Shown: one piece after another, positions 5,711 to 12,358 of the stretch | Position numbering within the stretch: the first letter of the stretch is position 1 | Layout: every line of letters begins with the position of its first letter | Position numbers and translations under genes: made by a program | Assembly (NCBI GenBank): GCA_002314805.1 | Contig: DCHJ01000009.1 | Span: 1-15,678 of the forward strand | Length of the DNA stretch: 15,678 bases | Direction of reading: 5' to 3' | Source: Lachnospiraceae bacterium UBA1755 | Lineage (GTDB): Bacteria; Bacillota; Clostridia; Lachnospirales; Lachnospiraceae | The notes under the pieces: generated by a model | Database searches by the model: none | The model's input: the letters and a program-made list of their open reading frames with translations, nothing else | What the model was told of the DNA's origin: nothing

Positions 5711-6835
5711 ATGAAGAAAATCGCAGCATTATTATTGGCATCTGCAATGGTGATTTCTCTTGCAGCCTGCGGCAATTCAGCACCTGCAGCAGCAGAAGCA
5801 CCTGCAGCAAAAGAGGCAGCACCTGCAGCAAAAGAGACAGAAGCTCCGGCACCTGAGACAGAGGCTCCGGCAGCACAGGCAGCAGTTAAGGAAGAGGTTC
5901 AGGCTTCCAGCGAAGGCGCTAAGGACTTCAAGGTTGCAGGTATCGTATTCCAGGATGACCAGTTCATGAACATGCTCACAAAGGGCTATGTTGATGCAGC
6001 AGCAGATGCTGGTGTTGAGATCCTTACAGACAACACCAACAATGACCAGGCTAAGGAGACAGAGCTTATCAACACATACCTTGCACAGGGTATCGCAGGT
6101 CTTGCAATCGCTCCGCTCAACGGAGATGCATCAGTTGCAGCTCTTAAGGCAGCTAATGATCAGGGGATGAAGATCGCTCTTACAAACATCGATGTTAAGG
6201 ACAGTGATTTCATCGTTGGCGGTTTCACATCAGACGATTACACAAACTGCCAGATCGTTGGTAAGGAAGCAGCTGAGATCCTTAAGGAGAAGTTCGGTGA
6301 TGAGACAGTTAAGATCGCTATCGTACAGTTCAAGTCACTCCTTCCCGACAACTCAGGAAACCGTGTAAAGGGTTATCTCGATGCTCTTGATGCAGGCGGC
6401 GTTAAGTACGAAGTAGTAGCAGATCAGGATGCATGGCTTCAGGATACAGCACTTGAGACAGCATCAGCTATCCTTACAGCTCATCCGGAGACACAGTGCA
6501 TCATCACTGTAAACGACGGTGGTACTATCGGATCAGTTATGGCAGTTCAGAACGCAGGCCTTTCAGACAAGGTCGTTGTATTCGGACATGACGGATCAGA
6601 TCAGATCTCCAGCATGGTACTTGATGACAATTGCCCGCTTCAGGCAGTTATCGCACAGGATCCGTATGGTCAGGGCTACAGAGCTATGACACAGGTTATC
6701 AAGGCTATCCGTGGCGAAGACGTATCAGATACACAGGGCAAGTGCCAGTTCCTTGATGGTATCCTTATCACATGCCGTGACAAGGATGCTGCAAATCAGT
6801 GGAGAGTTGACAACGGCTTTGAGGCTATCAAGTAA
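5711..6835 (+). CDS. Sugar ABC transporter substrate-binding lipoprotein (RbsB-like)
   Basis: A 374-residue extracellular lipoprotein that captures the sugar and hands it to the permease. The signal peptide MKKIAALLLASAMVISLAAC ends in a lipobox with Cys20 as the lipidated residue. Residues 21-74 are an Ala/Pro/Glu/Lys linker. From residue 75 the protein is a periplasmic binding protein type 1 (RbsB-like) fold: FKVAGIVFQDDQFMN, then NTYLAQGIAGLAIAPLNG, and in the second lobe IITVNDGGTIGSVMAVQNAGL and VVVFGHDGSD, the segments that line the sugar cleft in this family. It is the first gene of the operon. A stable hairpin follows it, fitting the usual excess of binding protein. Codon use is strongly biased to GCA, ATC and CTT, as in highly expressed genes. 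The sugar cannot be named from sequence. Confidence 0.92.
   Translation: MKKIAALLLASAMVISLAACGNSAPAAAEAPAAKEAAPAAKETEAPAPETEAPAAQAAVKEEVQASSEGAKDFKVAGIVFQDDQFMNMLTKGYVDAAADAGVEILTDNTNNDQAKETELINTYLAQGIAGLAIAPLNGDASVAALKAANDQGMKIALTNIDVKDSDFIVGGFTSDDYTNCQIVGKEAAEILKEKFGDETVKIAIVQFKSLLPDNSGNRVKGYLDALDAGGVKYEVVADQDAWLQDTALETASAILTAHPETQCIITVNDGGTIGSVMAVQNAGLSDKVVVFGHDGSDQISSMVLDDNCPLQAVIAQDPYGQGYRAMTQVIKAIRGEDVSDTQGKCQFLDGILITCRDKDAANQWRVDNGFEAIK
5798..5839 (+). repeat. Tandem 21-bp repeat in the linker of the binding protein
   Basis: Two adjacent 21-bp units (5798-5818 and 5819-5839) differ at one base and encode seven-residue repeats A-P-A-A-K-E-A/T. Partial copies flank them. This is a length-variable spacer that keeps the binding domain away from the membrane. 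Confidence 0.8.
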
Positions 6836-6852
6836 TAAGTATTACTCTTATC

Positions 6853-6882
6853 GGGGAGGATCTCTTAAGGGAGATTCTCCCC
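6853..6882 (+). other. Intercistronic hairpin after the binding-protein gene
   Basis: A 12-bp stem (6853-6864 with 6871-6882, one G-U pair) and a TTAAGG loop. It lies 18 bases after the stop codon and is followed by TGCTTGGTT rather than a T-run. Such hairpins usually cause partial termination or protect the upstream message, raising binding-protein levels over the ATPase and permease. Confidence 0.7.
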
Positions 6883-6925
6883 TGCTTGGTTAAAAAGGCT
6901 GATAATTTATGGAAGGACTTTAGTT

Positions 6926-8419
6926 ATGAGTGTTCTGAGAACAGAAAAGATTTCTAAACAGTACCCCGGATGTCTGGCACTTGATCAGGTCACCGCAAGC
7001 TTTGAGAGCGGCAAGGTCAATGCGCTTCTGGGAAAGAACGGATCAGGCAAGTCTACTCTGGTAAAGTGCTTTGCCGGAGCTATACAGCCTACATCCGGTT
7101 CATTTTATCTGGATGATAAAGAACTGCATTTCGCCTCGACAGGCGAGGCCAATGCACAGGGCTTCGCAACAGTATACCAGGAGATGAGTCTCGTGCCGTC
7201 GCTTACTGTTGCAGAAAATATCTTCCTGGGACGTATGCCTAAGAAGGGCGTCCTGATCGACTGGAAGAAGGCCAATGCTGATGCGGCAAAGCTGCTTGAT
7301 AAGATGGGAGTCAGTATCAATCCGAAGGAGATCGTGTCCAGACTTTCAATGTGGCAGTGCCAGGTCGTTGAGATCACCAAAGCTATGAGCTATAACCCCA
7401 GGGTGCTCATGCTGGATGAGCCCACATCATCGCTGGCGACAAATGAAGTAGAAAGCTTATTTGGTGTTATAAGAGAGTTAAAGAAACAGGACATCATTAT
7501 CATATATATATCCCACAAGCTTCATGAGGTCCCGCAGATCACTGATACCATCACAGTACTGCGTGACGGACAGCTGATAGGAAAAGTAAACACTGCGGAT
7601 GTGACCAATGCCGATATCGTCAACATGATGTTCGGAGAGACACAGATCAGGGCGCTTCCTGATGATGTAAGACCGCAGGAGGAAGTGGTGCTGGAAGTAA
7701 AGGATCTGTGCAGAAAGGACAAGTTCCGGGATGTAAGCTTCTCGCTCAGAAAAGGAGAGGTCCTGGGTATAGCCGGAATGCTCGGTGCAGGAAGGACAGA
7801 GCTCCTTAAATCGATCTTCGGAGCGGATCCTTATGATTCGGGACAGATATTTGTAAACGGGGAAGAGGTTCCCAGGAATGCCAGCCTGGTAGACAGAAAG
7901 AAGCTGGGGCTGGGACTTACTCCCGAAAACAGAAAGATAGAAGGACTTATCCTTATCCATTCCATCAGGGACAACCTCTGCTACGCAAGTATGGATAAGA
8001 CCGCCGACGGATGGCTGGAAAACAGAGGCAGGAGAGCTGCTGCTGCGGAGAAACAGGTGAAAGAGCTTGAGATCAAGATCCCTGATATCAATGCTCCCAT
8101 AAGCAGTCTTTCCGGAGGAAATCAGCAGAAGGTAGTCGTAGGCAACTGGCTCAACACAGAGCCTCAGATCATGCTTTACGATGAGCCCTCAAGAGGTATC
8201 GATGTAAATGCCAAGCAGCAGATATTTGAGATCATGTGGGCTCAGGCAAAGAAGGGCATATCCACGATCTTCGTATCCAGTGAGCTTGAGGAGCTGCTGG
8301 AGGTATGCCACAGGATCATCATACTCAAGGAAGGCAGGATCATAGGAGAGGTAACTCCGGATGAGGTAAATATCAATCAGCTGTATGCATTAAGTATGGG
8401 GGATAAGACCAATGAATAA
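6926..8419 (+). CDS. Sugar ABC transporter ATP-binding protein, double ATPase (RbsA/MglA family)
   Basis: A 497-residue cytoplasmic ATPase with two fused nucleotide-binding domains, the normal layout for ribose/galactose-type importers. Domain 1 has an intact Walker A GKNGSGKST (36-44) and Walker B LMLDEPTSS (161-169), but its signature reads LSMWQ (140-144) with the glycine lost. Domain 2 has the degenerate Walker A GMLGAGRTE (284-292, no Lys), typical of the family, an intact signature LSGGNQQ (395-401) and Walker B LYDEPSRG (417-424). So one composite site (Walker A of domain 1 with signature of domain 2) looks competent and the other degenerate. It starts with ATG behind GGAAGG (6911-6916) and overlaps the permease gene by 8 bases. 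Confidence 0.94.
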   Translation: MSVLRTEKISKQYPGCLALDQVTASFESGKVNALLGKNGSGKSTLVKCFAGAIQPTSGSFYLDDKELHFASTGEANAQGFATVYQEMSLVPSLTVAENIFLGRMPKKGVLIDWKKANADAAKLLDKMGVSINPKEIVSRLSMWQCQVVEITKAMSYNPRVLMLDEPTSSLATNEVESLFGVIRELKKQDIIIIYISHKLHEVPQITDTITVLRDGQLIGKVNTADVTNADIVNMMFGETQIRALPDDVRPQEEVVLEVKDLCRKDKFRDVSFSLRKGEVLGIAGMLGAGRTELLKSIFGADPYDSGQIFVNGEEVPRNASLVDRKKLGLGLTPENRKIEGLILIHSIRDNLCYASMDKTADGWLENRGRRAAAAEKQVKELEIKIPDINAPISSLSGGNQQKVVVGNWLNTEPQIMLYDEPSRGIDVNAKQQIFEIMWAQAKKGISTIFVSSELEELLEVCHRIIILKEGRIIGEVTPDEVNINQLYALSMGDKTNE

Positions 8420-9383
8420 GAATAAAGTTAAAAATTTAGTTTTGGATCACATTATTGAGATACTTCTCATATTGCTTGTAATCGTTATGGCTATTGCCAG
8501 TCCCAACTTCCTGACGGTCAACAACATAATGAATATTCTGAGAAATCAGGCACTCAAGGGCGTTATCGCATTCGGTATGACCATGGTGATCATTGCCGGA
8601 CAGATCGATCTTTCCATCGGTTCCCAGGTTGCACTTGCAGGTGTTATCATAGCAAGATTCTGCCGTGACCTTCCGGCATCAGGGATGTCACTTACGGCTG
8701 CCTGTCTCCTGGGTATCCTTGTTGCGATAATCATCGCAGTACTGATGGGATTTATCCATGCATTTGCGCAGCACAAGTTCGGAATGCCTGCATTCATCGT
8801 AACGCTTGCCACCCTTAATGCAATGTACGGTCTTGCCGGAATGATCTGCGGAGGCTTCCCGATCGCCAATGTATTCCCGCAGTGGTTCCTCAACATCGGT
8901 GTAGGCAGAGTTGCTGTTGTGCCGGTACCTGCCATCATACTTATCGTAGTATTCCTCATCGCACATTTTGTGATGACATATACCACCACGGGACGTTCCA
9001 TCTATGCTATCGGCGGCAACACCGAGGCTGCAAGACTTTCAGGTATCAGGGTATTCAAGACAAAGATCGTTGTATTTGCATCGGTTCAGGTGATGTGTGT
9101 GCTTTCCGCCATCATGCATTCGGCTCAGGTTGCATCAGGCTCCTACAGCTTCGGTAAGGGCTGGGAGGTCGATGTCATCTCATCAGTAGTAGTCGGCGGA
9201 ACCAGTATGGCAGGAGGCATCGGCAAGCCATGGGGCACCCTTATGGGTGTACTCTTCATGGGAGTTGTCATCAATGCCATGACGATCCTCAATGTTGATA
9301 TTTATGCACAGTATGTAGTACGTGGCTGCATCATGGCATTCGCAGTGCTTATGGCTACATTCCAGTCCAAGGCCAAGGCCTGA
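8412..9383 (+). CDS. Sugar ABC transporter permease (RbsC family)
   Basis: A 323-residue integral membrane protein that forms the transport pore, probably as a homodimer. Hydrophobic segments run from about residue 12 to 316, the BPD_transp_2 arrangement. Family motifs are AGQIDLSIGS (62-71), the cytoplasmic coupling loop YAIGGNTEAARLSGI (198-212) that docks on the ATPase, and VVVGGTSMAGGIGKPWGT (259-276). The start codon overlaps the end of the ATPase gene (ATGAATAA), so the two are probably translationally coupled. Two hairpins follow before the isomerase gene. Confidence 0.94.
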   Translation: MNKNKVKNLVLDHIIEILLILLVIVMAIASPNFLTVNNIMNILRNQALKGVIAFGMTMVIIAGQIDLSIGSQVALAGVIIARFCRDLPASGMSLTAACLLGILVAIIIAVLMGFIHAFAQHKFGMPAFIVTLATLNAMYGLAGMICGGFPIANVFPQWFLNIGVGRVAVVPVPAIILIVVFLIAHFVMTYTTTGRSIYAIGGNTEAARLSGIRVFKTKIVVFASVQVMCVLSAIMHSAQVASGSYSFGKGWEVDVISSVVVGGTSMAGGIGKPWGTLMGVLFMGVVINAMTILNVDIYAQYVVRGCIMAFAVLMATFQSKAKA

Positions 9384-9397
9384 TCACGGTAAAAGGT

Positions 9398-9414
9398 CAG
9401 CTTCGTATGAGCTG
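9398..9414 (+). other. Small intercistronic hairpin after the permease gene
   Basis: CAGCT (9398-9402) pairs with AGCTG (9410-9414) around a 7-base loop. It stands just before a second, stronger hairpin. No T-run follows. Confidence 0.4.
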
Positions 9415-9419
9415 TGTTT

Positions 9420-9441
9420 CCTGCCCGGTATGACGGGCAGG
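9420..9441 (+). other. GC-rich intercistronic hairpin before the isomerase gene
   Basis: CCTGCCCG (9420-9427) pairs perfectly with CGGGCAGG (9434-9441) around GTATGA. It marks the boundary between transporter and enzyme genes and lacks a U-tract. It likely acts as a processing or stability element or a weak terminator. Confidence 0.6.
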
Positions 9442-9472
9442 CATATATCTGTATAAGAAAGAAGGAACCTAT

Positions 9473-10159
9473 ATGAAAAGGTCAGAAATAAACAAAGCGC
9501 TTAAAGAGCTTGAAGCAATGTGCAGGGAGTATAAATGCTTCCTTCCGCCGTTCTGTGATTTTACTCCCCAGGAGTGGCAGACCAAGGGACATGAGTACGA
9601 TGAGGTACGTGACAACATGCTCGGATGGGATATTACGGATTTCGGACTCGGAGATTTTGATAAGGTGGGATTTTCTCTCATCACCATCAGAAACGGCAAT
9701 CAGCAGATGCCGGAGAAGTATCCCAAGGTATATGCCGAGAAGCTCCTCTACTTAAAGGAAGGTCAGACAGCATGCAATCACTTCCACTGGTACAAGACCG
9801 AGGATATCATTAACCGCGGAGGCGGAAACTGCCTTATCAGAGTCTACAACAGGCTGCCCGATGAGGAGATCGACTATGAGTCGGATGTAAAGGTCTATCA
9901 GGACGGCAGGGCATATACAGTCCCTGCAGGTACACAGATCAGGCTCACACCGGGTGAGAGCATCTATATATATCAGGGACTCTATCATGATTTCGCAGTG
10001 GAGCCGGGCACAGGTCCTGTATTGCTGGGAGAGGTGAGTCAGTGCAATGACGACAATACTGACAACCGCTTCAATCCGCCTGTCGGAAGATTCCCCGAGA
10101 TCGAAGAGGATGAAGAACCATACAGACTTCTCTGCAACGAGTATCCTGCAGCGAAGTAA
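9473..10159 (+). CDS. D-lyxose/D-mannose ketol-isomerase
   Basis: A 228-residue cupin-fold sugar isomerase of the D-lyxose isomerase family, known to convert D-lyxose to D-xylulose and usually also D-mannose to D-fructose with a divalent metal such as Mn(II). The metal ligands are visible: H103 and H105 in CNHFHWYKTED, E110 in the same block, and H172 in GLYHDF. Length and the N-terminal MKRSEINKAL and FCDFTPQEW match the family. It starts at an ATG 5 bases after GAAGGAA (9461-9467). It sits in an operon with a fructokinase-like enzyme and no xylulokinase, so use on mannose, with fructose as product, is the more economical inference. Lyxose cannot be excluded. Confidence 0.9.
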   Translation: MKRSEINKALKELEAMCREYKCFLPPFCDFTPQEWQTKGHEYDEVRDNMLGWDITDFGLGDFDKVGFSLITIRNGNQQMPEKYPKVYAEKLLYLKEGQTACNHFHWYKTEDIINRGGGNCLIRVYNRLPDEEIDYESDVKVYQDGRAYTVPAGTQIRLTPGESIYIYQGLYHDFAVEPGTGPVLLGEVSQCNDDNTDNRFNPPVGRFPEIEEDEEPYRLLCNEYPAAK

Positions 10160-10177
10160 TGACGGGAGGCAGGTCAT

Positions 10178-11206
10178 ATGAAGGCCGGATATATTAAAGC
10201 GCATCATCAGTTTGAATTAAGAGATGTCACCCTTCCGGAGCTGCCGGAGGATGAGGTACTTGTAAAGGTCATGGCGTGCGGCTTCTGCGGACACGACAAG
10301 ATCCTTGCAGATTATAAGGCACAGGACTGGGAACCCTTCGGTCATGAGTTTGCCGGAGTGGTTGAGGCTGCGGGTGCAAAGGTAACAGGTCTTAAGGTTG
10401 GGGACAGGGTCGTGGTGATGACCTCGATGTTTGTCACAAGCCCCATGTCGGATTTTGTCCTTAACGGAAGACCTGACCTGGCATATGAGTCGCTTGTCGA
10501 TTATGTCAACAGGCCTCATGTGGAGATGGGATTTGCGGAAAAGACGCTGGTTCCGGAATGCTTATGCTATAAGTTTGACGGGATACCCGATGAAGAGGCC
10601 TGCTTTGCGGAGCCGATGGGAGTTGCGGCAGATCTGGTAAAGACGGCAGATATAAAGCTGGGAGATGATGTTGTGGTGATGGGATGCGGAGCCATAGGGC
10701 TTATGGCACTCCAGATGGCCAAAGCATCAGGCGCAAGAAAGATATGGGCTGTCGATCAGTCAGGCTGCAGGAAGAAAGCAGAACTGGCTCTCGGATACGG
10801 AGCAGATGAGGTACTCTTCACGGACACGGCAGATATCACAGAATATCCATGGCCTAAGGGCGGAGTGGACAGGGTACTTGTCACCACACCGCCAAAGACC
10901 ATAGATATCGCCACAAGGCTCTGCAGACCGGGCGGGATCATCGCCTTCCTCGGCATAGGCTACGGAGAGAGAGGCATGGTCACCTTTGATTCCAATATCG
11001 TGCACCTCAACAAGCTGCAGATAAGAGGCAGCAATGCAATGCCGGCGCTCTACTTCCCGTTTGTATTTGACATGATGCATGCAGGTCTTGTGAAGGTAGA
11101 TAAGATGATCACCAACACCTTCACGCTTGATGAGCTTCCCGGGGCACTGAATGCATACCTTGATGATGCCGCAGGCACATGCAAGGCAGTTATGATAAAC
11201 AGATAG
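10178..11206 (+). CDS. Zinc-dependent medium-chain dehydrogenase (polyol/sugar dehydrogenase-like)
   Basis: A 342-residue MDR-superfamily enzyme, probably oxidising a sugar alcohol to a ketose with NAD(P). The catalytic zinc ligands are C37 (ACGFCGHD), H56-E57 (FGHEFAG) and E145 (FAEPMGVA). The Rossmann motif is GCGAIG (169-174), followed by the cofactor-binding acidic residue D193 in AVDQS, which suggests NAD rather than NADP. The four-cysteine structural zinc lobe of classical alcohol and sorbitol dehydrogenases is absent from residues 84-125, so this belongs to a branch lacking that site. The start is supported by GGGAGG (10164-10169). The gene follows the isomerase by 18 bases. Substrate unknown; a hexitol giving fructose suits the next gene. 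Confidence 0.82.
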   Translation: MKAGYIKAHHQFELRDVTLPELPEDEVLVKVMACGFCGHDKILADYKAQDWEPFGHEFAGVVEAAGAKVTGLKVGDRVVVMTSMFVTSPMSDFVLNGRPDLAYESLVDYVNRPHVEMGFAEKTLVPECLCYKFDGIPDEEACFAEPMGVAADLVKTADIKLGDDVVVMGCGAIGLMALQMAKASGARKIWAVDQSGCRKKAELALGYGADEVLFTDTADITEYPWPKGGVDRVLVTTPPKTIDIATRLCRPGGIIAFLGIGYGERGMVTFDSNIVHLNKLQIRGSNAMPALYFPFVFDMMHAGLVKVDKMITNTFTLDELPGALNAYLDDAAGTCKAVMINR

Positions 11207-11222
11207 TATTGGTATGATATGC

Positions 11223-11261
11223 TGATGCGGGTCGCCGTAATTATTGCGGCGGCCTGTATCA
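11223..11261 (+). other. Long intercistronic hairpin between dehydrogenase and kinase
   Basis: A 15-bp stem with three G-U pairs (11223-11237 with 11247-11261) closes a 9-base TAATTATTG loop. The GC-rich upper half is GGTCGCCG / CGGCGGCC. No T-run follows, so it is more likely a processing or stability hairpin than a full terminator. Confidence 0.65.
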
Positions 11262-11269
11262 TATAACGG

Positions 11270-11302
11270 ACCGGATATAATACTGTCCGGTACAAAACCG
11301 GA
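11270..11302 (+). promoter_or_regulatory. Three-arm alternative-pairing element before the kinase gene
   Basis: ACCGGA (11270-11275), TCCGGT (11286-11291) and ACCGGA (11297-11302) give two mutually exclusive hairpins, arms 1:2 with a 10-base loop or arms 2:3 with a 5-base loop. The first loop holds a perfect TATAAT (11276-11281), so the same DNA could instead be an internal promoter with an operator. No good -35 is seen. Confidence 0.45.
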
Positions 11303-11325
11303 AGATATACAAATAATAAAAATTG

Positions 11326-11330
11326 AGGAG
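11326..11330 (+). promoter_or_regulatory. Ribosome binding site deciding the kinase start
   Basis: GAGGAG with AGGAG at 11326-11330 lies 6 bases before the ATG at 11337, which begins the conserved MNIDVLSLGE. The longer open frame back to 11244 runs through the hairpins and lacks a site. Confidence 0.75.
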
Positions 11331-11336
11331 AAGGGT

Positions 11337-12290
11337 ATGAACATTGATGTGTTATCACTGGGTGAGATTTTGATAGATTTTGCAACGGAAAGCGTTGATG
11401 AGACCGGCTATCCCACCATGTCCGCACATCCGGGCGGAGCACCGGCAAATTTCCTTGCGGCAAATCAGAAATACGGACTCAATACGGCGATGATCGGAAA
11501 GGTCGGGACCGATGCCTTCGGCAGTATGCTTATCAGGACACTTGATGATGCAGGGATCAATACAGCAGGAGTTATCAGGGATGACGATGTATTTACCACG
11601 CTTGCCTTTGTTACCTTTGATGCACAGGGTGACAGGAGCTTCTCCTTTGCAAGAAAGCCGGGAGCTGACACCTGCATCACTCCGGAGGAGATCGATTATG
11701 CTCTGATCGATGCCTGCAGGGTATTCCATTTCGGTACATTGTCACTGACTGACCATCCGGCGATCGAGGCAACCCAAAAGGCTGTGGCATACGCAAGGGA
11801 TAAGGGCAAGCTTATTTCCTATGATCCCAATCTGCGTAAGCCGCTCTGGCACAGCGAGGAGCAGGCAAAGGAAGCAATGCTCTGGGGTCTGGGACAGGCA
11901 GATATAGTAAAGATAAGTGATGAAGAAGTAGAATTCCTCTTCGGTCTTGCGCCTGAGGAGGGACTGGAATATATCTTTGAGAAATATGATGTGAAGCTTC
12001 TTTTTGTGACCTGCGGCGGTGACGGAGCATATTATAAGAATGCCAAGGCAGAAGGCAGGCTTCCGGCATTTGAGGGTGCAAAACCCATAGATACCACAGG
12101 TGCCGGAGATATCTTCGGAGGAAGTGCTCTTAACCGGGTATTGCTCAGCGGCACCGAGCCTCAGGAGCTGGACGAAGATGAGCTTAAGAGGGTGGTGCGC
12201 TTTGCGACTGTGGCAGCGGGGCTTTCGACTATGAGAAAGGGCGGAATATCCAGTATACCGGAGCTTGACGAGGTTATGGCAAACCTGTAA
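11337..12290 (+). CDS. Fructokinase, PfkB family
   Basis: A 317-residue ribokinase-fold sugar kinase that most likely makes fructose-6-phosphate from fructose and ATP. PfkB signature 1 is GGAPANFLAANQ (33-44) continuing to IGKVGTDAFG (53-62). Signature 2 is DTTGAGDIFGGSAL (252-265) with D258 as the catalytic base and GAGD as the anion hole. The YDPNLRKPLW block (162-171) is characteristic of bacterial fructokinases within the family and argues against ribokinase or KDG kinase. It is the last gene of the operon and is set apart from the dehydrogenase by 130 bases with conspicuous secondary structure, so its level may be tuned separately. The stop is 68 bases from the convergent CDF gene, with no clear terminator between. 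Confidence 0.9.
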   Translation: MNIDVLSLGEILIDFATESVDETGYPTMSAHPGGAPANFLAANQKYGLNTAMIGKVGTDAFGSMLIRTLDDAGINTAGVIRDDDVFTTLAFVTFDAQGDRSFSFARKPGADTCITPEEIDYALIDACRVFHFGTLSLTDHPAIEATQKAVAYARDKGKLISYDPNLRKPLWHSEEQAKEAMLWGLGQADIVKISDEEVEFLFGLAPEEGLEYIFEKYDVKLLFVTCGGDGAYYKNAKAEGRLPAFEGAKPIDTTGAGDIFGGSALNRVLLSGTEPQELDEDELKRVVRFATVAAGLSTMRKGGISSIPELDEVMANL

Positions 12291-12358
12291 GAGAGAACTC
12301 TGACGTCCGGCGGCGCAGGTTTCTCTATGAAAAGTGCCGTATACCGAACGGTACGCTG

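Noticed and set aside
5780..5880. Short repeated GCA-rich units that look like a CRISPR or satellite array
   Set aside because: They are in frame and encode the Ala/Pro/Glu spacer after the lipidated cysteine of the binding protein. No spacers of regular length occur.
12336..12356. Possible terminator between the convergent kinase and CDF genes
   Set aside because: Only four uninterrupted base pairs (TACC/GGTA) with a bulge, followed on the minus strand by a short CACTTTTC. Too weak to call.
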